A DNA stretch of 64,000 nucleotides from Nipponacmea schrenckii. Lineage: Eukaryota > Mollusca > Gastropoda > Lottiidae. Below the pieces are notes generated by a model, which was not told the DNA's origin, made no database searches, and saw only the letters and a list, made by a program, of their open reading frames with translations. A program made the position numbers and the translations under genes. The stretch covers positions 19,837,769 to 19,901,768 of the forward strand of contig JAUJPP010000007.1 in the NCBI GenBank assembly GCA_030562195.1. The letters run 5' to 3'. Numbering within the stretch: the first letter of the stretch is position 1; every line of letters begins with the position of its first letter. Of the stretch, positions 1 through 10,530 are shown piece by piece.

Positions 1-407
1 TGTAAAAAGGCCTTTATGCCTAATTATTAGCCGAATAAAGAATTTATTATAATATGTTTTAACCTTACTTATAGGCCTACAGAGGGCAATTTTAACAACA
101 ACAAAAAAATTCATTACATACTTGTTCAATTTCTATAATTAAGAACTCATTGACTCCAAAATTTTAGTAACCAACAAGAGTGAAATTCTTGCAGTAATAT
201 TGAACTATATTTTAACGATCCCAATATCAAATATTAATCCTTTGTACTGGCAATATACAAAATTTGACAAAAAAATGGAGACAAAATATAGAATTTTATT
301 TAAGATTTAGTGTTTATAATTCTATTTGTTTATGATACTAATATAATTATTTCTATATTTTAGATATATTTTGTTGTTGTTAAAGCAATTAACCAAATTA
401 ATTCAAA
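1..407 (+). other. 5' flank / 5' UTR of the transcription-factor gene
   Basis: AT-rich sequence with no coding signal. A possible 3' splice site (a pyrimidine-poor tract ending in AG at 362-363) lies shortly before the start codon at 408, so an untranslated first exon may lie upstream or outside the window. An in-frame TAA at 399-401 precedes the start codon. No clear core promoter was seen. Confidence 0.4.
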
Positions 408-1776
408 ATGAATGATGAAGAAGCTATCAAGTTTATAAACTCTCTAGTTAAGAATCTTCAAGTTTTGTGTCACGGAAGTGTTGAATTTAAACAGAAAGTG
501 GAAGTCATAGGTCATCTATATCTTAATGTTGACAGTGATGTTAAATTTGATTATATTGTGAATGAGAAAGTATGTAGAAATGAACAAGATTCCACTACAT
601 TTGTTAGTAATAGTTTTCATGCAGGACCAAAGAAAACAATCGCTGAAAGAAAAAAAGAGTTAGAAGAAGAGTTAGCTAAATTGCAGCGTGAACAGGTTGA
701 ACAATACAGTAATCAGCAACAAACTTTTCATATGAATAATCATAGAGGTAATGGGTCATCTAGAATGAATCCAAGGGACAATTCCTCCTATCAGAATGAC
801 TTAGTTCAACAAATAGCATTAAAGCGTCAGGCATCAAGAAATCCTTTACCAGATAGAGATGAGTACCAGTCACAATTCAAATTTCCCAAATCTTCTTTTG
901 AAGAAATGAATGCATTTCAAGCAAAGATATCCCAGCATGTAGCCAAACGTACTGAAAAAAGAAAAGATCATGATCAGGAATCTAGATCTAGTTCAACATT
1001 AAGACAATCAGCTCCTTCTACTCCTATAGACATATCAGCTATTAAAAAGGAGTATATTAGTAGTCAACAAGAAGAGAGTAGTTCCTGTATATTTGATAGA
1101 GGGAGAACAGGTAACTATCAATTTATTGATTTCCTTCATAAAACTAAACACATTTGAAATCCTAATCCCATGGACTCTTCAGTTAAGGAGGGGTTGATAT
1201 CGACCAAATAGACTTCCTAAGTTCTAGTTTTCAAGGATTGTAAATAGCTTTTTTTATGTGTATCGGGAAACTGATAGGATCAATTTGAACCATTCCAATT
1301 TTCAAAAAAAAGTCTGTGGTGTCTGCAATCCAACTAAAACTAAATATTTGATCAAGTCATTCATCTCAAAGGCCTTGAATATTTCGCAATTAGTGATGTC
1401 ATCAAACGCTTAGATTTAGCGGAATTGCAGGTAGCGTACCATCTGATTGAAAATTGGAATGGTGCAAATTGATGCTATCAGTGTTACTGACATGCTATGA
1501 TACACACACAAAAAATTAGAAGGTCTCATTACAATTCTTTTTAAAGTCGACACTCACTATGCTGCCTCTGAACCTCCTCTCTTTTATTTTCAGGATCTGA
1601 TGGAAGTGACACAAACATAAGTTGTACCAATGAAACAGTATTTCCTGGTATGACACTTGAATACAAACCTTCACCACAAAACTTTAATAATTCCCCGTTT
1701 CACCCATCTCAAACCACGTCACCATCTGCTAGTCTAGGTTCACCATATCATTCACCAATGTTACAGTCACCTGGAG
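408..1776 (+). CDS. Shared 5' exons of a transcription factor with alternative DNA-binding domains
   Basis: Two exons, 408..1110 and 1594..1776, code for about 295 residues. ATG 408 is the first Met after an in-frame TAA at 399-401. Exon 1 ends AACAG|GTAACT and exon 2 starts after TTTTCAG; exon 2 ends GGAG|GTATGT. Both exons leave one base of a split codon (phase 1). Residues 1-60 look folded (alternating hydrophobic residues, two cysteines) but match no domain I recognise; it is not an obvious BTB. A short charged helix or coiled coil follows (KKELEEELAKLQREQ, about residues 82-96). The rest is Asn/Gln/Ser-rich and, in exon 2, Pro/Ser-rich (SPSASLGSPYHSPM), as in activation or spacer regions. 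It contains no DNA-binding domain; that is supplied by one of four downstream exons (3226, 5333, 8415, 9053), each in frame. Exon structure is well supported; the function is inferred from the attached domains. Confidence 0.8.
1185..1590. mobile_element. Imperfect foldback / MITE-like element in intron 1
   Basis: Long inverted arms face each other across the intron. AAACTGATAGGATCAATTTG (from 1269) pairs with CAAATTGATGCTATCAGTGT (from 1465), and the flanking parts also pair (GTGTATC at 1259 with GATACAC at 1500; CCATTCCAATTTTCAA at 1291 with TTGAAAATTGGAATGG at 1447). There is no coding capacity. Outer edges are approximate, and I could not define a target-site duplication. Confidence 0.5.
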
Positions 1777-3225
1777 GTATGTATAGCTTGTTTATCTTTT
1801 CTCAATCTCAGATATACTGACTTTTCCATTGGCGTTCTATTAAAATAATGGTCATAAATTTTGAAGATAGATCAGTGCCTAAAATCAAAATTGCTCAAGA
1901 AATGCAATCACTTCCATATCAAGGAGAAATTTATGGACTATGGAATGAGGGGCATCATGAGTTTGTTGACAAGAATTTGATTTAATTCCACCTTCTTCTC
2001 TCAATGGTGTTACAGCTCCTGGAAAGAGTCAGTATATCTAAGATGATGTAGTTAGTAGATTTAGTAAATTTACATTATTATTTTCATATGATACATTTTT
2101 TTCTTTTTTACATCACTATTTTATTTGTCAAAATTACTGATTATTGAATATAATTATCACATCTTTTTTATGATAATCTGTGCTTATTGGCACTTTTGAG
2201 TTGGTTGGTGTGAGGAAATCTTATTTTACTTCAACATTGTCACAGAGTTAAACTTAACATGCATATAATTTTTACTCTTAAAAGCTGTTTGGCACTTCAT
2301 TTATGTGTTTTGAATGAAACCCTCTTCAGAAATACAGTTCTATTGTATTTCTTATTTACTCTTGTTGTATATGAACATGTTTGTTTGATTGCTGTGTATT
2401 TTCAAGTATTAAATACCTTCATATACGATTTATTATTGCAAGGTGTATCAAGATTTTATCTTAACAATTGACCCAATTCAATTTCACATACTGATTACTG
2501 CAACTGTATTGTTTTCAAAAACAGGGTGACTTATTTTAAACAATGTGATTCATGCGCTTCTTACCATTATGGAATTATATGAATTATAGTTGTCCCTCAA
2601 ATGTAAGTCTTGTACCTCATAATAAAAACCTGCCTTATGTTCAGACATGTTGATACAGATTTGCGACCAAATGTTTTTATGTCATTTATGAATGGAGCTT
2701 TAAGAGGAAGATTTCCTTTACTGCCATGTCATATACAATATCTGTTGGTGTTACGATCAGTAGACTGAGGAAGAAATTAGCAAGAAAAAGAGTCATTTTG
2801 ATATGGGTTTCAACACTCGGTTGTGATAGGATTCATGGTTTCACTTATTTTTATGATTGATGAACTTGGTAAGAAGGTAGCAAACATTTTGATGATATAT
2901 TGATAGGTAGCATACAGGTGGTGAAGTTGTTTCCAGTCCAAATACAGGATTCTTCAGTTGATAGTAATGTGGAAATAACAGGCCATGTAGCTCTCTTGGT
3001 TTTAAAGTGTAGACCTAGTTTTATAATTTGTTTAATTGGTTCTGTTATCTGGCTCTGATGTGTTTTTTGTTAAAATGTCTGGTTGTGATTTGTTAAAATG
3101 AACAATTTAAATCTCTGGCTTAGAGTTTCTATTGTGTATAAATGACTAAAAATTTAATTTTTATTGAGTTTATTCTAAGATTTGAAGATGATGAGTAAGA
3201 TGACAGTTATTCATGTTTATTTCAG
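1777..3225 (+). other. Intron 2 of the transcription-factor gene, no convincing gene content
   Basis: This AT-rich intron lies before exon A. A possible splice acceptor near 2014 would give only about eight codons before a stop, and I do not accept it as an exon. No repeat family was recognised here. Confidence 0.4.
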
Positions 3226-3560
3226 TCTCAGAATTGACTACAGAAGAAAGTAGAAAAAGATTGTCCACAGTTGATATCTTTGTTTGCGAGTGTGGTAAAA
3301 GTTTTAGAACTAGTAGTGGTTATGCAGATCATAAACGAACTCATGAAGGAAACTTTCGCTATTTTTGTCCAATTTGTTCGAAAGGTTATAATAATAAACA
3401 ACAGTTTATAGGACATATGAATAAACATTCAAATAATAAACCCTTTACTTGTGAATGGTGTGGAAAGGCATTTACTTTAAAACACAATTTAGTGCAACAT
3501 ACTGCAAGATGCATTGATAAGAAGAATGATGCACAAAGGACAGGTGATTTGTATTCTTGA
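3226..3560 (+). CDS. Alternative last exon A: three zinc fingers
   Basis: The exon begins after TTTATTTCAG and reads in frame from the shared exon 2 (split codon G|TC). It ends at TGA 3558-3560, giving a 406-aa isoform. It holds three C2H2-type fingers. Finger 1 is unusual: its cysteines are separated by one residue (FVCECGKSF, CxC) instead of two. Finger 2 is canonical (YFCPICSKGY...GHMNKH). Finger 3 ends in Cys in place of the last His (HTARC), so it is C2HC. An AATAAA at 3561-3566 overlaps the end of the gene, which supports use as a terminal exon. A second possible donor, ACAG|GTGATT after 3543, lies inside the exon in phase 1 and could splice it on to later exons. The minus-strand reading frames here are shadows. 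Confidence 0.8.
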
Positions 3561-3566
3561 AATAAA
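3561..3566 (+). terminator. Poly(A) signal AATAAA for exon A
   Basis: An exact AATAAA lies directly after the TGA of exon A. It is consistent with cleavage shortly downstream and hence with exon A being a true last exon. Confidence 0.5.
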
Positions 3567-5332
3567 TTACATTGAGAAAATGGTTTTCTAACATTTTGTG
3601 ATACAATGACAGCAAAATTATTTATTTTGTTAGGCTGGTTCGACTTTCTCATCTTTATAGCTTACATTCATTGAAATGAAAATCCCAAGTTAATGCTTAA
3701 AGATGCCTTGCCTTATTTAAATATATTCAAAAATTGGACCGCTAATATTTATATCAATCAAAAGTAGAAATGTTTTAATGATTGGAAGTCCCTAAGATTA
3801 ACTTCTCTTTTTAGTTTCTTTTTTGATTAACCAGAGCCTGCTCTACATCTGATTCAACCTTTTAATAGTCTGTTGTATTGAATATTAAAGAGACAGATTT
3901 GCCATCCGTTTTACCATTTCATATCTGTCTCAGAAATAGAAATTTTTAGCAAAGTTATTAGATAACAGTTTTATTGAATAACATATTATCATACTGCCAA
4001 TTACTAAATGCCATAAAAAGAACAATTGACAGTGTTCACAGCTTGCTGTCAAATTTCTATCTTCCAAATTACATGCATTATTAAAAAGTTAAAATGACAA
4101 CTTGTCATATGTAGTAATTAACAATTTTCAATATAAATCATTATGCAGACTTTGAAATTTGTTATACCATTCATTGGGCCAGTTTGATAATATATTTTTC
4201 TGAATATGTGAAATATTTGTAATTGTATTTATGTTGGTGATATTTTATTCGACTTGTACAATATCAGTTTTTAAATGTATAAAAGTGAATCTTAGCATTA
4301 GGATGATACAAGACTGGTATGTAACACACAGTATGTGAAGTGAGTTGATTTAAAAGGTTAAAAGGGGTAAAAAGATAAAATGTAAAACTTTACCTTCAAA
4401 GTTTCAATATTTTTATGACTGTATACTATGATATGAATGGAATTTAAAGTCTTGAGTTTTTGTTTTTTTATTATTTGAATGATGTTTTGTTTTGTGTTTA
4501 TCTATATGTGTTTGTCTGTCAAGGTGTATGGTCTGTATCATAAAGTATTGAATTATATTACAAATACCCATAACAGGGGAAAGTGATCCTCACCATTCTA
4601 AACCTGGGATAGATGTAATAGAAGGAAGAAAATATGTGATCATAGACAACTGAAGTGTTTCTGAGGAAGGCAATTAGCCGAAATGTTAGACAACAGGACA
4701 GTACTATAAAGTATTGAAATAGGACCCTGCAGAATGATGTTCATATTGTAGCATGATGTATTGCAATGCATAAATCCACTAATATCTTACAAGCACTTGA
4801 TTGCATCATACTAAAAAGGGTCATCAATATTGAAAGATCTCATTACTTTCTTTATTGCTTCCAACCAGGGTATGGCATAATCTTTATCAATTTTTGTCAA
4901 AATCTTAGTCTTGATTTTTAAGTCCTTTCTATTTGCAATCATTACTATATATTGGTTTGTGTGCTTGAAGAGTTGAACATGTTAAAATGTACTTAGAAAT
5001 AATATTTGTGGTTTTGTTTTGATCATGAGAAAAAATTGTTCAAGAGAAAGAATGCAAGAGAATCCATTGTTTTATTAGTAGAATTATAGGCAGAATGATG
5101 TGTTGTAAATTGAGGATCTCAAATGTGCTTTATATTCATGAAATGAACCTAGTCAGGCATAGAATCCTCTAGTTAATCTCCATCCACATCAGAGTAGACA
5201 TTAATCTATCTTGAGTCAATTTTCTTTGATTTTCAAAAACATCCACCAAATTAGTTTTCAAAAAAATAACAAAATTACATTCTGCTTAAAATTGCTTGCA
5301 ATATTTCTGAAAACTTTGTTTTTCTCTTGCAG
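3567..5332 (+). other. Non-coding stretch between exons A and B
   Basis: AT-rich, no open reading frame with domain-like content. I saw no RNA gene or clear repeat. Confidence 0.4.
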
Positions 5333-5700
5333 TCTTTCGAAATTCAACGCCACAAAATATTTCTGGTGGAGCCCAATGTTTTCCTTCAGAAGGGTCAACT
5401 ACTGAGACTGAGGGAGATAAGAAACTGTTTCAATGTGATATCTGTAATAAATCATTTAGAAGTACAACAGGATACAACCTTCATATGAACACACATAAAG
5501 GGATATTTAAATATCATTGTGAAGTATGTAACAAAGGATATCAGAATATAGATAATCTGAAAGGACATATGACAACTCATTTTGCCAATAAGTTATTCTA
5601 TTCATGTAAAGTTTGTGGGAAGGAATATCGTTATAAATCTGAAGTTTTGAGACATGAAAAAATGAATTGTGATGAGAAAAACAACTCTGCTGGAAATTAA
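5333..5700 (+). CDS. Alternative last exon B: three zinc fingers
   Basis: The exon starts after TCTCTTGCAG and joins the shared exon 2 through a split codon G|TC. Its stop is TAA 5698-5700, giving a 417-aa isoform. A 30-residue Ser/Thr/Gly-rich linker precedes three fingers: FQCDICNKSF...HMNTH, YHCEVCNKGY...GHMTTH and YSCKVCGKEY...HEKMNC. The third again ends with Cys rather than His. Layout and inter-finger residues match exons A and C (H-x-G-x-F-[RK]-Y-x-C, then KG[YM] and GHM), so the three exons descend from duplication of one exon. A variant poly(A) signal ATTAAA is at 5728-5733. The product would bind DNA with specificity different from the other isoforms (inference). Confidence 0.8.
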
Positions 5701-6256
5701 TTTCCATATATATGGTTTTCTATTAAGATTAAATGTATGATACAATTAATAGGGTGACAATCCCAGAGTGCTAAAAATAAGTCTTCTGTATGGTCATATG
5801 TATGTTAGAGGAAGGTCTTGATTGATGGAATCATAATATTAAATAATGTCATCTCTCAGAAGTCATAGATAAAGTTGTGTCTTAAATCAGATTTGAAGTG
5901 AAAGTGTTATACAATTTTGATTACTCTGATGCACTAAAATTCAGCCTATAATTGCAAGTGAGCAATAATTTGATTATTATATTTTATAAGTTTATTGAAT
6001 AATTAATATTGTGAAAGCAAGCTGAGACTTGGTATTGAATACTTTAAATTAATTACTTGTTATGCATCTCACAATAGATTGTGATGTATTTTGTGTCTTA
6101 TACAATAATTACTAACTTATAAGGATATATATATCTGTTTATAAAACATATAGATCATTTTTGTGATTTTATGTTGTATAATAACCAAATGTTTCTGTTC
6201 AAATTCTTATTTCTATAGAAATATACTCTACAAAGAATATATTGAGCACAATGTTT

Positions 6257-7545
6257 ATACGCCCACATTATAATGTGGTCGTATATTGTCGTCACCCCCG
6301 TCAGCCGTCCGTCCGTCCACAATTGCTTGTGAACGCAATAGAGGCTACAGTTTTTGTCAGATTTAAATGAAACTTGCTGTGATCATTTATATTGATGAGA
6401 TCTCGGACAAGTTCGAAATTGGCTATTTTTCGATGAACGGTTTTTGAGTTATTGCACTTGACTTAGCCAAAACGCGTCAAAATTGGCTTGTGAACGCGAT
6501 AGAGACTACAGTTTTCATCAGATTTAAATGAAACTTTCTGTGATCAGTTATATTGATGAGATCTCGGACAAGTTCGAAATTGGCGATTTTTCGATGAATG
6601 GTTTTTGAGTTATTGCACTTGACTTAGCCAAAACGCGTCAAAATTGGCTTGTGAACGTGATAGAGACTACAGATTTGAATGAAACTTGCTGTGATCATTT
6701 ATATTGATGAGATCTCGAACAAGTTTGAAATTGGCGATTTTTCCTTGAAAATTGGCTTGTGAACGTGATAGAGACTACAGATTTGAATGAAACTTGCTGT
6801 GATCATTTATATTGATGAGATCTCGAACAAGTTTGAAATTGGCGATTTTTCCTTGAATGGTTTTTGAGTTATTGCACTTGACTTTGCCAAAACGCGTCAA
6901 AATTGACTTGTGAACGCGATAGAGACTACAGTTTTCATCAGATTTGAATGAAACTTGCTGTGATCATTGATATTGATGAGATCTTGGACAAGTTCGAAAT
7001 TGGTGCTTTTTGATCAATGGTTTTTAAGTTATTGCACTTGACTTAGTCAAAACGCCTCAAAATTGGCTTGTGAAAGCGATAGAGATCACAATTTCCATTT
7101 GATTTGAATGAAATTTAGTGTTATCATTTATATTGATGAAATCTTGGACAAGTTTGATCATGACGATTTTTGGGTGAACTTCTTTTGAGTTATTGGCCTT
7201 GACTAAGTCAAATTGCGTCGAAATAGACTTGTGAACACAATAGAGACAACAGTTTTCATCTGATTGGAATGAAATTTGGTGTGATCATTGAAGTTGATGT
7301 CACCTTGGTCCAGTTCGAAATTGACATTTGGATATACTGTTTTTAAGTTATTGCACTTGACTTAGTCAAAACGCGGCTTGTGATTGCGATAGACAATACA
7401 GTTTTCATCTAATTTTAATGAAATTTGGTGTGAACATTTATATTGACAAGAACTTTGATTAAACCTAAATAATCTTAGAGTCTTTGCCTGTGTTAAAACA
7501 GAAAATATATTTTAAAGTGGGCGTATCTTGCTAGGCAACCACTTG
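6257..7545 (+). mobile_element. Composite repeat element with about eight 161-bp tandem cores (pearl-like)
   Basis: The left end is TATACGCCCACATTATAATG and the right end is GTGGGCGTATCTTGCTAGG, so the outer motif TACGCCCAC / GTGGGCGTA is inverted. Between them a core starting near CTTGTGAACGCGATAGAG repeats at about 6325, 6486, 6647, 6755, 6905, 7066, 7226 and 7376, mostly 160-161 bp apart (one unit shortened to 108). It has no coding capacity. A tandem core of about 160 bp between conserved ends is known from the bivalve pearl elements (non-autonomous, probably rolling-circle-type); the match here is by architecture, not by database search. Related copies lie at 45.2, 63.9 and, more distantly, 30.0, 46.7 and 49.1 kb. 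Confidence 0.7.
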
Positions 7546-8414
7546 TAACACTCTTTTAACAGTGAATGAAACTATTTTATTATTGTATGATATTATGTTA
7601 TGATATATTGTTATGTAATTTCATTGATATTTGATGCTAAATAATGAATTTTATGTATGATTGTAAGAGGCAGATATCTCCACTTAGTCCAGAAGATGAG
7701 ATGGGATTTGAATACACTTTCTTGTTAACGTCCATCTTTCTGCATAAGATTCAGTTACTTCACATCAATTGTTGATGTATTTAAAAGAGGTCCTTTACTT
7801 CGTAAACATACATCATACTTAGTGTGTTTCTCAGCATTTACATTTTATGTTTTTTTTAAATTTTTGGATCAAAACCTTATGTGTAGAATATGCAAAATTG
7901 TTTACTAGTAAAAATTTGATATGTATTTATATGTACTGTTATTCTATTTCAATGAAATGGTCTTAAGTATATTTTAATAAAGCCATACAAAAATATGGAA
8001 GCATAGACAAATGTAAGCAACACCTTTTCTACATGAAAGTGGAGCTGAAATGAACCATTATTCTTCAAACATGTATCCTGGGTAATACTAATAGACCTAT
8101 AAATATCTGCCTTATCAGTTGATTGACAAAGATATAGCTGATGAAATTATCTTCTAGATTCCATATACACTGTATTTGGTAAAAAGAAGACACATTTATA
8201 ACTAGTTCTGAATACCACTTCTTTTGCTTGTTTTTTTACTTTTTTTTTTTTAATTTTATGAAACTAGAAATGCATTTGGTAGAATTCTGATGATGATGAT
8301 GAATGATCTACAGAAATGAATGTGCTTTGCTTAATTCCATGAAAAGAATTCTTTTAATTTCATGACATGAACTTTTCATTCAAATATAGAGGATATTTTC
8401 TGTTCCTCTTTCAG
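7546..8414 (+). other. Non-coding stretch between the repeat element and exon C
   Basis: AT-rich sequence with an AATAAA at 7976-7981 that could serve exon B transcripts. I saw no coding signal. Confidence 0.35.
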
Positions 8415-8710
8415 TTTGTTTTGAAAGTGAAAAGTCTACTCAAACTCAGATAGAAACTTACAAATGTGATGTTTGTGGTAAAATAATGACAACTATTCAA
8501 GGGATGAAAAATCATAGGAGACAACATGATGGTCACTTTCGATACCGATGTCCTATTTGTAATAAAGGAATGAATCATAGACACCATTTCGAAGGTCACA
8601 TGCATACTCATCAGAATTCTAAACCTCACAAATGTGATTCCTGTGGTAAATCATTTGCGTTTTCAACTGCACTGAAACGTCACAAGGCAAGCTGCGCCTT
8701 AAAATCTTAG
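8415..8710 (+). CDS. Alternative last exon C: three zinc fingers
   Basis: The exon starts after CCTCTTTCAG, joins as G|TT, and ends at TAG 8708-8710 to give a 393-aa isoform. Fingers: YKCDVCGKIM...HRRQH, YRCPICNKGM...GHMHTH and HKCDSCGKSF...HKASC (C2HC). Finger 1 and finger 2 carry Met where an aromatic is usual (GKIM, KGM). A strong donor-like sequence, ATAG|GTAAGAG, lies 5 bases after the stop; splicing there would put the stop upstream of an intron and is out of phase with exon D, so I treat it as unused or a relic. No clear poly(A) signal was seen close by. Confidence 0.78.
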
Positions 8711-9052
8711 TATAGGTAAGAGTGACATTTTTAAAGCTTGAGCTTTGCAAATTATAGGAAACATTATCATTGACTTTTGTTGTGGGAATAGAATTTAAAC
8801 TTCTGATGGTGTTTTATATCCAAACAGTTGTTTGGACCAGCTTAAGACAAGCTTTTTCCGAGTTTGTACATTTCTGTTGATGGTAGATATAAAACAATTT
8901 GGGACAGAATTTTATGGTAAATGGCATAACTTATATTTTGATTTGCAGGTGATGTTTTTTTATTCTTTTTCAATGATTTATGTTGTTTAATTGGTTAATT
9001 AGCATTGAAACGTCTTTATAACTACATTCACGTTTTTTCTGATTTATTTCAG

Positions 9053-9273
9053 GCTTGGCTTCCAACAGAAGAAAACGTTCCTCATTCTCTGAAAAACAGT
9101 TACATGCATTAGAAAGATATTTTGTGTTAGATCCGTATCCAAAGAAATCAGACAAGGAAAGAATAGCCCAAGATCTGAACCTTTCTGAGTTTAATGTCAA
9201 TGTATGGTTTCAGAATAAAAGACAAAAGTGTAAGCATTCTTCTAAAAGTCCTTCCAGTGATGATTTGACTTGA
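9053..9273 (+). CDS. Alternative last exon D: homeodomain
   Basis: The exon starts after TTATTTCAG, joins the shared exon 2 as G|GC, and ends at TGA 9271-9273 to give a 368-aa isoform. It encodes a complete homeodomain of normal spacing. In standard numbering R5, F8, L16, F20, W48, F49, Q50, N51 and R53 are all present. Helix 3 reads VNVWFQNKRQKCKH, with K52 instead of the usual R. The loop has DPYP at 23-26 without extra residues, so it is not a TALE type. A short Ser-rich tail follows. It cannot be assigned to a named class by eye. AATAAA follows at 9334-9339. The reading frame has no ATG before the domain, which fits an exon that depends on splicing from upstream. Confidence 0.8.
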
Positions 9274-9333
9274 TGAAACTTTAAGAAAGCAACATGGTAT
9301 ATATTGAATACACTTTAGGAAGTCAGAAGTTGT

Positions 9334-9339
9334 AATAAA
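9334..9339 (+). terminator. Poly(A) signal AATAAA for exon D
   Basis: Exact AATAAA 60 bp after the homeodomain exon stop codon. It probably marks the 3' end of the longest transcript. Confidence 0.45.
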
Positions 9340-10530
9340 TTTATGAGAGATTTATCAGAGTGTTGCTGAGTATTGGTACCACTCTTATTTTAACTTTAAT
9401 CCATCTTTCAAATTCACCAGGAGTAGTCAATGTAGGTTATGTTGTTCCTGACAATATTCTACTGTATATTTTTATGGCATCAATCTATAATGAACTATGT
9501 CTTATACCTTAACTGCATTAACCATCTTTGTTGTATCACAGAAGATTATAAATGCAGCGGTTATGTTCTCAAAAGAATCTCTGTAATACACCACCAGCTA
9601 TATTTTTATCAAGGGCTGTATTCTCTTGCATGCAATCCAATTAAATACCTGCGTTTTTATGATACAAAAAAAGGTGACTATTGGATTCAAGGTATAAGAC
9701 AAAGTTTGTAATAGCTTGACATTGTGAATATTAAATCGTACAAAGTTTCAAAAACAAGAAAATCTAAAGCTAACCAAATTTTAATTTTGTCCAATTTATG
9801 GACCCTGTTATTTAGTCGAGTAGTTGAAACAGTTCATTTGGCTTCATCAATGCATAATTTAGTTCATATTAAGAAATCCTGATATTCAAAAAAGATGTAT
9901 TAATTTAAATGCAAGGTGTTTATATTTTATATGTTGTAGAATAGGTTTAATTTCTTCATAATATGCATTATGGGAATACCTTACTTGCAGATTTAAAACT
10001 TTAAATTTAAAAATGCAAAGTTTTTTGATAACTCTTTTGGTGATGGCCTATTTTGACCATTAATCTTAACTGCAAGTATTTTGCATTTTTTTGTATCACA
10101 TCGTTTTTAAAAAAAATTATGCATATCCATGGTTGAACACTAAGTCTACTTTACTTTGGGGTGATTCAAGGATTAACAAACAAAACAGAAATATTGCTGG
10201 TCTTGTAGGCCTACTTTCTATAATTATCATGAATTCTATCCCAAAACAAAACAGACTGCTTTTGTTTACGTTTTGATCTGTGAAAGATATTGCTTTACTT
10301 TACATGTGAATTTCTTGTCATTTTGTCTGTGTTCACATTTATATTGGATAAGAATTTTTATTTTCTTTTAGAATAATGTCTCAGTAAGACTAGAATATAA
10401 TTATTGATATTATTTAGAGGTAGATTCAATGTAGTTGTTATATATATGTAATGTGTTCTGTTATATTATATTGATGTGTTCAGATTTTGATATTATACAC
10501 AATTGTCTTTTTTTTAATCTTCTAAGCTAG
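9340..10530 (+). other. Intergenic stretch after the homeodomain exon
   Basis: A 90-codon open frame at 9439-9711 has no domain-like pattern and is probably chance. One TAGGCCTA palindrome is at 10206-10213. Nothing else was recognised. Confidence 0.35.

Noticed and set aside
2005..2045. Possible fifth short last exon after the shared exons
   Set aside because: The acceptor is weak and only about eight codons would follow before a stop; no domain and no poly(A) signal.
8711..9052. Splicing of zinc-finger exon C into the homeodomain exon using the strong donor at 8716
   Set aside because: The donor lies after the TAG stop and leaves two bases, out of phase with the homeodomain exon, so no fusion protein results.
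9439..9711. 90-codon open frame after the homeodomain exon
   Set aside because: No domain-like pattern, no matching phase-1 acceptor, composition typical of AT-rich chance frames.
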